A DNA stretch of 64,000 nucleotides from Chimonanthus salicifolius (taxonomy: Eukaryota; Streptophyta; Magnoliopsida; Laurales; Calycanthaceae), in contig CM023540.1 of assembly GCA_013350335.1 (NCBI GenBank), positions 59,806,962-59,870,961 on the forward strand, read 5' to 3'. The notes beneath the pieces are model-generated. The model did not search any database, was not told the origin of the DNA, and worked only from the letters and a program-made list of their open reading frames with translations. Positions 1-11,600 of the stretch are shown here, in pieces. The position numbers and the translations under genes are program-made. Within the stretch, counting starts at the first letter, position 1; each line of letters opens with the position of its first letter.

Positions 1-114
1 GGGCTTTAGAAGCTCAGAACTTAACTCGCATCGTGACGTCCGTACCCTTTGTCACTTTTATAAAAAAAAAAAATGTGTACTCTGATTTTACGGTGAAAAG
101 GGGCGGGTGTTACA
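1..114 (+). mobile_element. 3' end of an LTR (H)
   Basis: This is the last 114 bases of a plus-strand LTR whose body lies left of the window. It has the hallmarks shared by other LTR ends here: an AACTCGCATCGTGACGTCC block, an A-run, an ACTCTGATTT block, GTGAAAAGGGGCGGG and the terminal GTTACA. The next five bases (CAACC, 115-119) would be the right copy of its target-site duplication; the left copy is outside the window. It is inserted in the minus-strand LTR that follows. Confidence 0.8.
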
Positions 115-258
115 CAACCCATGGTCCATTGGACCATACTTGGGCTTTTGCCCAAATTTTGATTCACTTAACATTTATTCCATTAAAATTCTCAATTTCC
201 ATCATTAAAATAAATAATAACCACAGATATATTGATTCACAAATTCCGGGTCATTACA
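115..258 (-). mobile_element. 5' end of a minus-strand LTR (G)
   Basis: Read on the minus strand this starts at 258 with TGTAATGACCCGGAATTTG and continues into A/T-rich sequence. It resembles the 5' end of the minus-strand LTR that finishes at 45845 (shared ATTAAAATAAATAATA stretch and GGCCCAA-type block). It is cut at 114/115 by LTR H. It is inserted in the 5' LTR of element A, whose sequence resumes at 259 with CGTCGTGACGTC. Confidence 0.7.
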
Positions 259-347
259 CGTCGTGACGTCTCCCACCCTTTGTCACTTTTATTTCAAAAA
301 AAAAAAAAAATAGACTCTGATTTTGGTGAAAAGGGGTGGGCGTTACA
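259..347 (+). mobile_element. Terminal fragment of the 5' LTR of element A
   Basis: The fragment begins inside the conserved CGTCGTGACGTC block and ends with GGGCGTTACA, directly before the element leader. The rest of this LTR would lie left of the inserted LTRs G and H. Its 89 bases differ clearly from the matching end of the LTR at 4967-8369 (different spacer before the A-run; GGTGAAAAGGGG instead of CTCGGAGAGGGC), which is more than expected for the two LTRs of one insertion. Confidence 0.75.
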
Positions 348-499
348 GTTAGACTCAGACTAAACAATCAATCTGAGAACAACAATGAAAGATAGCAAAG
401 TAAGTACAGTCATCATAATTGGATCTGTCAAACATAGCAAAATAGGATACACTCCCCCGATATCCCTAAATTGAGCAACAAACAATAGGTATTTAGAGA

Positions 500-558
<59 letters not shown>

Positions 559-708
559 AAAAAAAACAAAGGAAAACAAAGAGTGATGATTTGGCAATTT
601 CCCCAAACAAGAGACATTATGTTATACACAAGAAATTCCCAAAAACAAAAGATTGGTTTTATTGGTACTGCTGTTGCTATTCATGTGTTCTGTTGTTATG
701 ATATAGAT
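348..708 (+). other. Leader of element A, primer-binding site deleted
   Basis: The sequence aligns with the leader of the complete element P (from 55086). After GTTAG it jumps straight to ACTCAGACTAAAC, whereas P keeps about 130 more bases, including the initiator-tRNA-Met primer site, before TTAGACTGAAC. The short repeat TTAG at both edges suggests a microhomology deletion, so this copy should not prime reverse transcription. The remainder has the TTTCCCCAAAACAAG-type blocks seen in the leaders of P and D, and a homopolymer tract listed separately. Confidence 0.7.
501..566. repeat. Poly-C (48) followed by poly-A (18)
   Basis: Forty-eight C are followed directly by eighteen A. At the same place in element P (about 55381) there is only TTTTCCCCAAAAAC, so the tract looks like expansion of a short C4A5 junction. 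It produces spurious poly-glycine frames on the minus strand. Lengths of such tracts are unreliable in assemblies. Confidence 0.9.
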
Positions 709-1169
709 ATGTCGAGCAACGTTGAGTATACAGAGTTGTGGGACAGGGGATCCCCTAGCTGTCCAATAGATCTAGTTTCTTCTTCCAATAACTCCAGCAT
801 GGAAGTTAACGTAGATGTTCAAGAGGGATTTCCCGAGGATGTTGAAGCGAATCTAGCTCCTTTTCCAGAAGAGCATATGGAGGATATCCCAATGATAAGA
901 GAATCTGTAGGGGAGATAGAGCCCGATTATATGTACGAGTTGTGCAATCAGGATGGCACAACTGTACCTACTGCCCCTACCCTCTTGAAGTTGTTTGCCC
1001 TGTTTGTGGACTTCATGGGCACGAGAAAGAAAGGACTAACTGTCCTTACATTGGAGGACTGGGAATAATACCCTGTCTAACTTGTAGAGTGTTGGGGCAC
1101 ATGTTGATGACATGCCCTGACAATTTCTTTGATTTTGCTGATGATGCAGGGTCTTCTACGAAAGGTTAG
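709..1169 (+). pseudogene. Zinc-knuckle reading frame of unknown origin in the gag position
   Basis: An ATG at 709 opens a frame starting MSSNVEYTELWDRG, an acidic protein of about 78 residues to the region of 941. A shift of one base then moves into the frame that ends at the TAG at 1167-1169. That second part has two CCHC-like knuckles: CPVCGLHGHEKERTNC (C-x2-C-x4-H-x6-C) and CLTCRVLGHMLMTC (C-x2-C-x4-H-x4-C), after a further Cys-rich stretch. It does not resemble the gag of elements P or D, which have one knuckle and a conserved capsid region. An AATAAA lies at 1300-1305, about 130 bases after the stop. It could be a captured host gene fragment, an extra element ORF, or gag of another lineage. 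I do not recognise the family. Confidence 0.5.
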
Positions 1170-2540
1170 GCTAAGAAGTAGTAAGAAAAGTTAGGAAAAA
1201 GGGAATATTTTGTAAGGGTTGTGGGTGCATTTTGTTCTTTGAAGGGTTTGTTCTAACCCTACCCACCCTTGTATTGTGATGGAAGTTTGAATGATTTTCA
1301 ATAAACTATGCAAACTTAAGAGTTTATGAGGCTTGGGCATTGAGATGTAGGTGGCGAGGTCACTTGATTACATTGAGAAATGATATGGGTGTGTCCCTCA
1401 CGTGATGTTGATGATTGAGATGTGGTATGGGTGCGTCCCTCACATGGTATTGATGAGATAAGAATATAAATTCCATGAGTATGGCCTAGAGTAGCCGTAA
1501 GACTGTGGGAATCCCAGTATGAAATATGGAGACTTGGTTTCATAGGGTTACCGTTGAGGAGTGGGTCCCTCGCATGCTACGCACTAGAGGGCGCTCTCAC
1601 GGCTATTTTACACACTTGATTGCGTGGATGCGCAAAGCTAGGTGTTATTTTACCCCGGCTTCATCAGACGCGGATTGACCGCCTTAAAGCTTGACTGAAT
1701 CACCCTTGGGGTGAAGGGATGCAGGGCGGAGTAGACTTGATCACGTTGGACGTGGGTCTTCCGCTTAGTAAGTCATGGGTCTTAAGTCTTGCTAGTGGTC
1801 GGGGTATATTTGTGATTGGATATTGTAGCTACCGTCACGTAGTGATTCATTCGATTGTTGTTCCTACAGATAAAATATCTCATGACGGAAGATGTGCCTG
1901 GAATAATTATGATCAAGAATGGTTTAGTTATGCCATGAATGGATTATAACCAAAAGGGGGTTATATTCATAGATACGTATAACCATGGATGAAAGTTTCA
2001 ATGGTCGTTTGGATTGATACCAGGTATTGGCATTAGGGTATACGTATTGGTAACGTGAAGGACATTTTGGTCCCATAGGTTGACATAGTGGTCGTATGTT
2101 AAACCGTTAGTCTTATGATGGATATATCAATTTTTACAAAGATATTAGTTATACCGATGAATGGATTATACACATAGGAGGGTTATATTCATGGATGGTT
2201 ATTAACCATGGATAGATGATACTCACTGATAGAGTGATACTAGAGATGGAGGTGTATAACCATGATGATGGTTCCCATGGTGGTTTGAATTGATGTCAGG
2301 TATTGGTACCATGGTAGACATGTTAGTAGTATGATGGACCTGTTGGTCTCATAGATGACATATTGACCTAATGATTGGGACATGTTTCGATTTACATCCC
2401 ATGTTTTAAGGAAAAGATGCTGGTTGTATTACGACTTGTATCACAAGAAAGTTAGTATTGAGAGATACTCAGCATCGTAGAAGTTTTGAACAAAAGGTGT
2501 TAGTCACATAGTGAGTTATGTGCAAAGGAAGATGTGCTTA
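1170..2540 (+). other. Non-coding segment of unknown origin replacing gag and the start of protease
   Basis: No frame here encodes a recognisable gag or protease. The segment holds AATAAA at 1300-1305, two copies of a roughly 50-base unit built on ATGGGTGYGTCCCTCAC (near 1385 and 1433), and a longer diverged duplication listed separately. Similarity to element P resumes near 2545, late in protease. Gag plus about two thirds of protease are therefore missing and replaced. Confidence 0.55.
1935..2375 (+). repeat. Diverged tandem duplication, unit about 220-270 bases
   Basis: Copy 1 starts at 1935 (ATGAATGGATTATAACC) and copy 2 at 2157 (ATGAATGGATTATACAC). Both continue through GGGTTATATTCAT, AACCATGGAT, a TTTGRATTGATRYCAGG block ending GTATTGG (2021 and 2287) and a GGACNTNTTGGTC block. 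Indels stretch the period from about 220 to 265. Confidence 0.6.
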
Positions 2541-4913
2541 ATTTTGGAGATGTACTTAGTGGAAAAGTTATGAGTCTAGTGAATACTGAACTCACTGGAC
2601 TCAGATTTGAGTTCAATTATATGGTACTAAACATGACTGAGTATGATATTATCTTCGGCATGGACTGGTTGGCTAGATTCGAAGCCAACATTGATTGTTA
2701 TCGCCGCAGAGTGACATTTTGGTCACCCGAGGGAAAACAACATGTGGTACGAACTGATAAACAAAGCATACTGCATGAAGGGTTGAATCATCTGGTAGTG
2801 AATAATATCATCATAAACAAGGCACCAATCACTGAACTTCCCGCAATTGTGAAAGAATTTATGGATGTTTTTCCAAAAGAACTCCCTGGTTTACCACCCA
2901 TGAGGGAGTTCAATTTTGAAATAAAGTAGTACCCTAGAACTTCACCAGTGTCTTTACCACATTATCGGATGACACCAGCACAAAAGTTTGAGCTAAAGAA
3001 GCAGATTGATGAACTGCTAAGGCTGGGTTGCATCCGAAACATCACATCGTTTTGGGGAGCTGCACTGCTCTTTGTAAAGAAAAAGGACGGTTCACTCCGA
3101 ATGTGTGTGGATTACCGGAAGCTGAATCAGCTAATTGACGGGAAAAAGTACCCTTTACCTAGGATCGATGACTTATTCGATCAAATGAGGGGTTCCAGTC
3201 ACTTTTCGAAGATTGATTTGATGTCCGGATTCCACCAAATCCAGGTTAAGGAGGAAGATATAGAGAAGACAGCCTTCAGGACGCGGTATGGACTATATGA
3301 GTTTGTAGTCATGCCATTTGGACTCACCAATGCACCTGCTGTGTTCATGGATTTAATGAACAGGATTTTTCGTCCGTATCTAGACCAATTTGTTATTGTG
3401 TTCATTGACGATATCCTGATCTATTCCAAAAGTCAGGAGGAACATGCTGAGCACCTACGGATGGTCTTGAACACCTTGAGAAAGAACAAGCTATATGCCA
3501 AGGCCAGCACATGTGAATTCAGGCTATCCAAAGTGAATTTCTTGGGGCATGTTATCCAAAGAAGGTATAGCCGTGGATCCAGCTAAGGTGGCAGCAGTAA
3601 GTGAATGGAAAGCACCAAAGAACGTAACCGAGATTCGCAGCTTCTTGGGATTGGCTGGATATTATCGAAAGTTTATCGGGGATTTCTCCAAGATAGCATC
3701 TCCACTAACTCGACTCACTCAGAAAGGAGTCAAATATGAGTGGTCAGATCTGTGCAATTGGAGGTTTGAAGAGCTGAAGAAGAAGCTTACCACTGCTCCT
3801 ATCCTAACTTTGCCTGAAAGAGGCAAATGTTATGAGGTACACAGTGATGCTTCAGGAGAGGGACTGGGGTGTACACTCAGTCAAAGTAATCGTGTGGTGG
3901 CATAAGGATCAAGACAGTTGAAAATACATGAACGTCTCTATCCTACGCATGATTTGGAACTAGCCGCAGTGGTCTTCGCTCTCAAAAGTTGGAGACATTA
4001 TCTCTGTGGTTAGAAATTTGAAGTGTTTTCTGATCATAAGAGTTTGAAATACTTGTTTGATCAGAAAGAACTCAACTTGAGGCAGCGCAGATGGATGGAA
4101 TATTTGGCGGATTATGAATTCGCGTTCCGATATCATCCGGGCAAGGCAAACAAGGTGGCGGATGCACTCAGCCGCATATCACATGCATCAGTGGCATGTT
4201 TGATTAGGACAGAATGGGAGATGTTGAATACCATTCGAGAGTTTAAACTCCACCTCAATAACCATGGGACTATATACAATCTGATTTTACGGTCCAACAT
4301 GGTTACCAAGATTGAACAAGAGCAACGAGTAGATCCGGAAGTGGAGGAGATATGGGCCAAGATGTCTACTGGCATAGTCGTACCGGAATGGGAATTACGA
4401 CCAGGACAAGGCCTTTTATTCCGGGGTAGAGTGCATGTGCCAAAAGGCTGTAGGAAAGAGTTATTGATTGAGGCACATCTAACTAAACTCTCCATTCATC
4501 CGGGCAGCACCAAAATGTATCACGACCTGAAGAGACATTACTGGTGGCACGGACTCAAAAGAGATGTGGCGGAGTTCGTGGATCATTGCTTAACTTGTCA
4601 GTAAGTTAAGACGAAACATCAAAAGCCACTAGGGTTACTCAAACCCTTATCAGTGCCGGAATGGAAATGGGAGCACATTTCCATGGATTTTGTGACGGGG
4701 TTGCCAAGATCCTCAAAGGGCAATGATGCTATATGGGTCGTAGTAGACCGACTGACCAAGTCTGCCCATTTTATTCCTATCAAGATGACGGATTCATCTG
4801 AGACTTTGGGTCGGCGGTATATCAAGGATATCATTTGGTTACATGGTATTTCCCGGACAATAGTATCCGACAGAGATGGCCGATTCACCGGCAGAGTGTG
4901 GCAGAGCATGTAG
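2541..4913 (+). pseudogene. Broken pol of element A (protease end, RT, RNase H, integrase part)
   Basis: The order is the end of protease (FGMDWL, 2660s), then reverse transcriptase with [19 protein letters not shown] and the catalytic FIDD (Asp codons 3407-3412), RNase H ([18 protein letters not shown]), and integrase with its His/Cys zinc site ([16 protein letters not shown]) and the first two catalytic Asp regions. Damage: in-frame stops at 2927, 3903, about 4012, 4602 and 4911, and one frameshift near 3550 inside an RT motif (FLGHV). After the stop at 4911 the sequence jumps to the 3' tail. About 820 bases present in P are missing, covering the last catalytic Glu, the integrase C-terminus and the chromodomain. 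The protein is therefore non-functional, and the order RT-RNaseH-IN marks it as Ty3/gypsy. Confidence 0.9.
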
Positions 4914-4966
4914 GAACCCTACTTCGTTCGATTTTCGGGACGAAAATTTTAAAAAGAGGGTTATAT
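4914..4966 (+). other. 3' tail and polypurine tract of element A
   Basis: The sequence CTACTTCGTTCGATTTTCGG plus GGACGAAAATT and then AAAAAGAGGG (4951-4960) directly precedes the LTR. The same tail and purine tract (AAAAAGAGTA) precede the 3' LTR of P at 60171-60180. This is where plus-strand DNA synthesis would be primed. Confidence 0.75.
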
Positions 4967-7900
4967 TGTAACACCCCAATTTCTCAATAATATGAATATT
5001 TACGAAAATGCCACTGGATTGGTGAATTTAATAAAGGTGATTGTAAATTAGGAAATGGTGGGGCCCATTTTTCAAATTAAGACCCTATGAGCATATTATA
5101 AGTGTCAAATTTGATTGAAGGAGTAATGAACATCAAATTGGGTCAATATGGTTAATTGGGTCAAAGGACTTATTAGACCATTGGGTGAGCCCAAATTTAA
5201 TGGGGTTAAGCTGAATTGATTGGAAATTAAGTGGAGCATAAATGGGTAGGCTTGATGCACATGTGAAAACCAAATGCAAATGGCTAAAACAACCCATAAA
5301 TGGGTCACGGAGTCAAAACGGGTCAACAAGCTAAATGAGGACCCAATGGGTCGAGTTGACCTTGTTGACCACGGCTGACCGTGTGGGCTCTCAAATGAAC
5401 TCAATGGTGAGTCAAATCAGGTTGAGTTGGATTGGAAAGAGTTGCATTTAAATTAAATGGTTGGGTTGACTCAAGTGCAATAAATGTATGGTATTTAATG
5501 TGGTGAGTTAAGCCATTGAGTTAGTTGAGTCAAAATGGAAATCAAAGGGGCTGTAAAATCAGTGAGTTGAAGGGAATATGAGGAGGTGTCTTGGTCTCAA
5601 ACAAACCAAAACAAGTCCCACACGTTGGGGACTTGTAATGGTAGTTTCCATGCTAAGTCTTAAATGGAATTGATTTAAATGAGATAAGATTACATGGGGT
5701 TGCCAAAGGTTGCATTGGCTGGTGCCAATGGATGTCTTGGTTGTGCCAAGTGACCCTTTGGTTTGATCAAGAATTTATGAGGGAAATTGAGAGGTCATGG
5801 TGGCTGATTTAACAAAAGGGATGAACACCCCATTTGGCCGATTTTCACACAAAGAAAATCTTAAGAATCCTCATCCCTCTCCCTCTCTCAAGAACATCTT
5901 TTCTTGGACCGAACCAGCTGTTGTGTTTCACCATAGATCAAGCACCATTTTGGCAAGAGATTAAGGAGGAAGGAAAGAAAGGAAGCAAGAGGGAAGAAGC
6001 AAGGAAATTGGTAAGTTTTTACATAAGTATTTGGTTAAATAAAAGTGTAGAAGGGAGTATGATTTGGCCATTATTTGGCTGAATCCATCAAGGGTTAGAC
6101 CTTGGATGGTACTTCATAAATGAGATGAAAAATGGATCATAGGGTTTAGCCACTTTGGATGGCCGAACCCCATGAAAATAATGGGTTTATTTGGATGGTT
6201 TTTGTAAGATAAAACCATGGACTGTTTGAGATGTTAAATTAGACTTAGGATGCATGTTTTTGGAAGGTTAAATCATGGTCTTAAGTGTCATACTTTGGGC
6301 CATGGAATGGCCGATTACATCAGGGAATTTAACCTTGGATAAGATTACTTAAAAAGGGTAAAAAATATGTCATTGGGTTAGGCCATCTTGGTCGGCCGAA
6401 CCCCATGAAAAGAGTGGATTGGTTTGATGTTCGTAAAGGTCAAAAACCATGTCAAACCATGGTGATTTTTACATGTGTTAATTAGGTCATGTTGTAGCTG
6501 AATTAATTAATGATGTAAAGTATGATGAGGAGGTTTAAAAGGATGGAAATTTAGAGCATAGGGTTCGGCCACTTTGGATGGCCGAACCCCATGAAAGTTA
6601 TTGATAAATGGTATGGTTTTTGGGGATAAAAACCATACCATGTGTGAAAATTTTTAAAGGATTGAAGAATGGAATTAAGTAATTGTTATGGGGTCGGCAA
6701 TGGATGGTTAAACCTTGCTGTTTTTATGGTTAAGATGCAGTAGATAAATAATGTAGAAGTGTTGGAAAAATTGCATCAAAAGAACCATCAGGTTCGGCCA
6801 TGAGAATGGCCGAACCCCATGGGTCATTTTATGGGGGTTTATGTGATTAAAAATGGAGAAATGGTTATTGTATTGGGTCAGCCATTGGATGGCTGAACCA
6901 TGTATTTATCTTGGTAAAAGAGTGGAGCCTAAGTTAAGTACATAGGTTAAAATTATTGAACCAAGGGAACCATTCATGGCCGAACCCCATGGACCATCTC
7001 ATATGGAGTTCAAGGATGGAAAGGATGGTGAGTAACATGGACCATGGTTATGGATGAAATGATCATAGGAGTGGATGTATAGACCCAAACCAAAGTGGTA
7101 TGGTTCGTCCATGCTGTATGGCCGAACCCTACCACGGTTTTATTTGGAGGTATGGTTTAAGTGTATGGTTGTAATTATATGAAAGAGAGACCAATTGTAA
7201 ATAGGTGAGGTTCGGCCATGGGTATGGCCGAACCCCACATAGTGCATTTTTGGGACTTAGACCAAGTTGGAATTACATGATGAATGTTTGATTTGCTGCT
7301 ATGTAAATAAGGTATCAAGACTTGCGTGAACGGCGTACGAGTCGTGAACGGGTGACGATTAAGAAAGATCGAACACTGAAGTGAATCTTCAGTAGGTTTC
7401 CTACCAACTTGTAACCACGATTATGATTTGATTGTATCATGTTTTTATGAGATATGTTGTATTTGATATTATGTTTCAAATGTGGTTTTGAATGATGAGT
7501 TATGTATTTACAAATAATATACAATGCATAGACATCTCATGCATGGCATGGGGTGATGGGAATGGAACAACATAATGATAAGTATCATATCCAGAGGAAA
7601 TGTGGATTACTCTGGATTAACTTGACATAAGCACTTTACCCAGGGGAAATGTGGATTACTCTGGCTTACCCATCCGGACGAAATGAGGACTACTTCGGAA
7701 TACTTTGATGTACGAGTTTCTTGAGATAATGGCTACGTAGACTTGTGATGGGTAGGACTCATTACATGTGCATATACATAGCATTTGTTTTCAGATGTTT
7801 TATTGATTATCATGTATTATGATACATATGCATGTTTTATAAGCTAACCATGTGGCAGCCCTGATCGGGAACCTACTGGGCGCGTTGATCTAACGCCTTA

Positions 7901-8369
7901 ATTCTATACTCAGAGGAGGATGCAGGAACAAGGAAGGGGAAAGAGAAGGTTGATGACCAGGAGGGGAGCCAAGCGTAAATGCTTGAGTGCTGGAATGGAT
8001 TTATAATTGCTGTTATTTGAATACATTATTATGGACATGTAATAATGTAGTTATTTGCTATGGTTTGAGAATGCCCTGATGAATCTTAATTTGGTTTAAG
8101 TAATCTGAAAAGAATGACTTGTGCTTTTCTATCTATTCAGTTTAATTCCGCAGTTAGTTTAGTTTATTCCGCATAACTTGTTTAGTTCCATGTGTGGATT
8201 GTTATCGTGTGTTAGTCCATGCACACATGGGTGGCCAGTTAAGGGTCGGACTTAGGTAGTCCGGACTTAGCTCGCGTCATGACGCTGCCCGCTCTCTTCC
8301 AGTCTTATTCTATTATTATTTAAAAATAAAAATTAGACTCTGATTTCTCGGAGAGGGCGGGGCGTTACA
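4967..8369 (+). mobile_element. 3' LTR of element A (3403 bp)
   Basis: It starts TGTAACACCCCAATTTCTCA and ends GGGCGGGGCGTTACA. It shares its sequence with LTRs K, N and O. Visible modules in order: the odd palindrome GACCCAATGGGTC (5340-5352); a purine-rich leader ending in GTAAGT (6011-6016); an array of GGTTCGGCC palindromes; the GTAGGTTTCCTAC hairpin (7392-7404); three hairpins with a GAAATGNGGAYTA loop (7590-7700); CTAAC at 7890-7894 with TGCAGG from 7921; and the AGTTAAG/CTTAGCT hairpin (8237-8272). The next bases, GTTAC (8370-8374), would be the right TSD copy of element A in LTR F. Confidence 0.85.
6139..7237 (+). repeat. Palindrome array in the LTR of element A
   Basis: About eight units, 100-240 bases apart, of an inverted repeat with arms GGTTCGGCCAT and ATGGCCGAACC separated by a short loop. 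Clear examples are at 6562-6588 and 7209-7234. The 6142 and 6387 units are degenerate. Confidence 0.85.
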
Positions 8370-8669
8370 GTTACACCATTCAAACAAGGCAGCACCTTTG
8401 GGGGCCTTGGAGTTTCATCTTATGGATGAAACCCCCAAGATGGAACACCAATGGGAGGTGGACGGTTACATAAAGCATCAAGCATATTGTTGGGACATGG
8501 GAGATGAAAGGACATGGAGTTTTCATCTCATGGATGAAACTCCCAAACAGTCCAATAATGGAGAGGTGGCGGTTACACAAGCCAAAACAATGACAACACC
8601 GTTGGAGCCTTGGGAATTTCATCCCATGGATGAAACTCCCAAGTAAGCATAAAGGATTATGGTTAAATG
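8370..8669 (+). mobile_element. LTR F, first visible piece
   Basis: This 300-base stretch matches 21122-21418 of solo LTR J almost base for base, including the repeated TTTCATCTYATGGATGAAAC hairpin-like blocks. It is the U3-like part of an LTR whose first ~810 bases lie left of element A. The copy stops at 8669, where solo LTR I is inserted, and resumes after 12281. Confidence 0.8.
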
Positions 8670-11600
8670 TGTAATACCCCAGATTTTCAGTTTATCAAAT
8701 ATTTACGGAAATTGCCATTGAATTTGTGAATTAAAGGATATGGACCAAAGATGGTTAGGTTGTGGGGTCAATTGACCAATTAAGACCCAATGTACATGTT
8801 GTGAGGTTTAATTTAAATATATGGTTAAGATGTGTTAAATGGGGTCAAAGTTGTTATTTGGGTCAAAATGCCCAATTGGGACCCAATGGGTCAAGGTTGA
8901 CTACGTTGACCACCAAGTGAGCTCAAGATTGATTAAGTTGGGGCGGAATTGAGTTGGAAATGGAATCAAACAATTGAGTTGATTCAAGTAAATTAAATGA
9001 GTAGAATTAAATGAGTGAGTTGAGCTAAATGTATGAGTTGAGTTGAATGAGTTGAATTGGAAGGTATGGAGACCTTTATCTCAAGTGAGTTGAGTGGCAA
9101 GAGGAGGGGTTTTTGTTGTTTCAAAGAACAACACAAGGTATACACGTTGGATGCACGAGAATTATATCTCATGCATGAAACTCCAAATGGGAATGAATGG
9201 GAGGTGGGCCGTTTGGTGGGGGTTACACAAACCACACACGTTGGAAAGCTTGGAGGGTTTCCATCTCAAGATGGAAACCCAAGAGTCACACGTTGGGAGT
9301 GTTTCATCTCAAGGATGAAACCTCCAATTGAGACTTAAAAGAGGAAGATGAAAGGACATAGGAGTAACCAAGGGGTGTCACCAAAGGACACCACCTTTGG
9401 CAACCCTCATTAACCAAGAGAAGGTTTCATCTTAAAGCCACACTCTTCCTCTCCCTCTTGGCCGTTCCCACCTCACAAAGACAAGAAAATCTTGGTGTTT
9501 TTCTCATCTTACTCTCTCTCTTTCTTAGCAGACTAGCACTCTAAGGAAAGAAGAAAACACTTTGAGAATTCTATCTCATTCTCTCCCTCCCTCTCAAAGC
9601 CATTTCTCCTCTCAAGATCAAAGAGGACTTAGAATAATTGGATCTCAAGCTTCTATCCCAATCCATATCTCTTGGCCGAACCACTTTTGGAGAAGTTATA
9701 TTAGCAAGATCATCTTCGGCCAAAGAATCAAGAAGAAGGAGAGACTAAGGAAGGAAATGAACAAGCCGGAGTGAAGAACAAATTGGAGAAGTCGCGAAAT
9801 TAGTAAGTGCTCAATAAACACTTGTTAAGTAAGTGGTTAAGGAAGCATGATCCGGACATTGTATGGCCGAACCTATCAAGGGTTAAAATCATGGCTAATG
9901 ATGTTTAAAAAGGGAAAAATATGGATCATAGTGTTCGGCCACTTTGTATGGCCGAACCCCATGAAAAGATAATTGTTTGTAGGTAATGGAAATAGGGATT
10001 AAGTAAATGGATAACACATTTTGGATGATTAAAGGATGGAAGGTAGTGGATGTTTTTAAGGTTTAAAATGGATGGAAAATTGGTGAACTTGGATGCATTT
10101 GGATTATCAAAAAGAATGGAAAGAGGAGCACCAAAACCAAAGGGTGAGGTTCGGCCATGGTGTGTGGCCGAACCCCACAAAGTGCTATGTATGGTATTTT
10201 ATTTTTAAAGGGTCTAAAATGATTTAAATGGAGTGACAATGGTGGATGATTAAGTGTTAGATGATTAATATGTAATGCTTAGATGAATGGATTGGCAATT
10301 GGATATAATTAAAAAGGATTAAAAAGGACCAAAATTATGATGGTGAGGTTCGGCCATGTTGTATGGCCGAACCCCACTAAGATGGATTTTCATGGACCAA
10401 GGTTTTATGGATTTAGATATCATAGGGTTCGGCTATGTGAATGGCCGAACCCCATGAACTTTTTTTGGTGATCATTTTTTTTGGGACTTGGTTATAAGTA
10501 AATAAACCAATTAATTAGCCATGGATGATTAATGGCATGGAATGTAATAAAAGGTGAAAAGAATGAACTAGGGGTTCGGCCATACACTATGGCCGAACCC
10601 CATGGAAAATATTTGGTGGATTTAGACACCATGGCCGAACCCTATGGAAAATATTTGGTGGATTTAAATGGTTATCAATTATAAACATATATGGAACAAG
10701 TGATTAGATGTTGAGGTCATGATCTTGTATCTAACTTGAAGATCAAAAGGTTGGAAGATGAGCATAAAATCAAGATGGTGAGGTTCAGCCATGGTATATG
10801 GCTGAACCCCACTAATGAATTTTATGGACTTATGTGTTATGAGTGTTAGATGCTTTATGTGTGAATAATTGGATCAATGGATTAGTGATTGGATTTAATT
10901 AAAAGGATCAAGTGATTTTGAAAGAGGAACCAAAAATAAAGATGGTGAGGTTCGACCATGTTGTATGGCCGAACCCCACAAAGTTGGAATTTAGTGGACT
11001 AATGGATGTTGGTGGACAAAGGGCTAAGTTATTAGCAAAGTGATGTTTGGTTAATAAATAAAAGTAAGGGCCAAATTCAAGTAGGTGAGGTTCGGTCATA
11101 GTGTATGGCCGAACCCCACAAAATGATGTTCTTGGTCTTAGGTTTAAATTGAAAACCAAATGAGACATGTGTTTGACTTATTGACATGTAACAAGGTGAC
11201 GAAATTTCTTGAACGGTGCGCAATCTCGAACGGGTGACTGTTTAAGAAGAACGCATATTTTTAAGTGACCTTTGTGTAGGTTTCCTACCTCTTTGTAACC
11301 ACGATTTATACTTGCTGTTTTTATGTTGATTTTTATGAGATATGTGCTAAATTATTATGTTTCAAAGAGGATTTGAATGCTAATATTTATTTACGAATGG
11401 CATGTATTCATTGACATCTCATGCATGGCATGGGGTAATGGCTATGTAACCGGAGGGTCCACACTCCATCGGGGCGTCCGAAAAACCTATGTGGTGGTAC
11501 CTTGATGATGAGAATCCCATCAAGAGGAACCCGGAGGGTCCACATTCCGTCGGGGCGTCCGAGCAACCTATGTGGAGGTATCTTGATGATGAGAATCCCA

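Noticed and set aside
360..629. Minus-strand open frames with poly-glycine
   Set aside because: They are produced by the poly-C tract at 501-548 and have no other protein-like feature.
6139..7237. Regularly repeated palindromes as a CRISPR array
   Set aside because: Spacers are 100-240 bases and unequal, the repeats are inverted pairs inside plant LTRs, and no cas genes exist.
9931..11119. GGTTCG in the palindromes as a Pol III B box or tRNA-derived SINE
   Set aside because: Only the first six bases fit the B box, no A box lies at proper distance, and no tRNA fold or oligo-T end is present.
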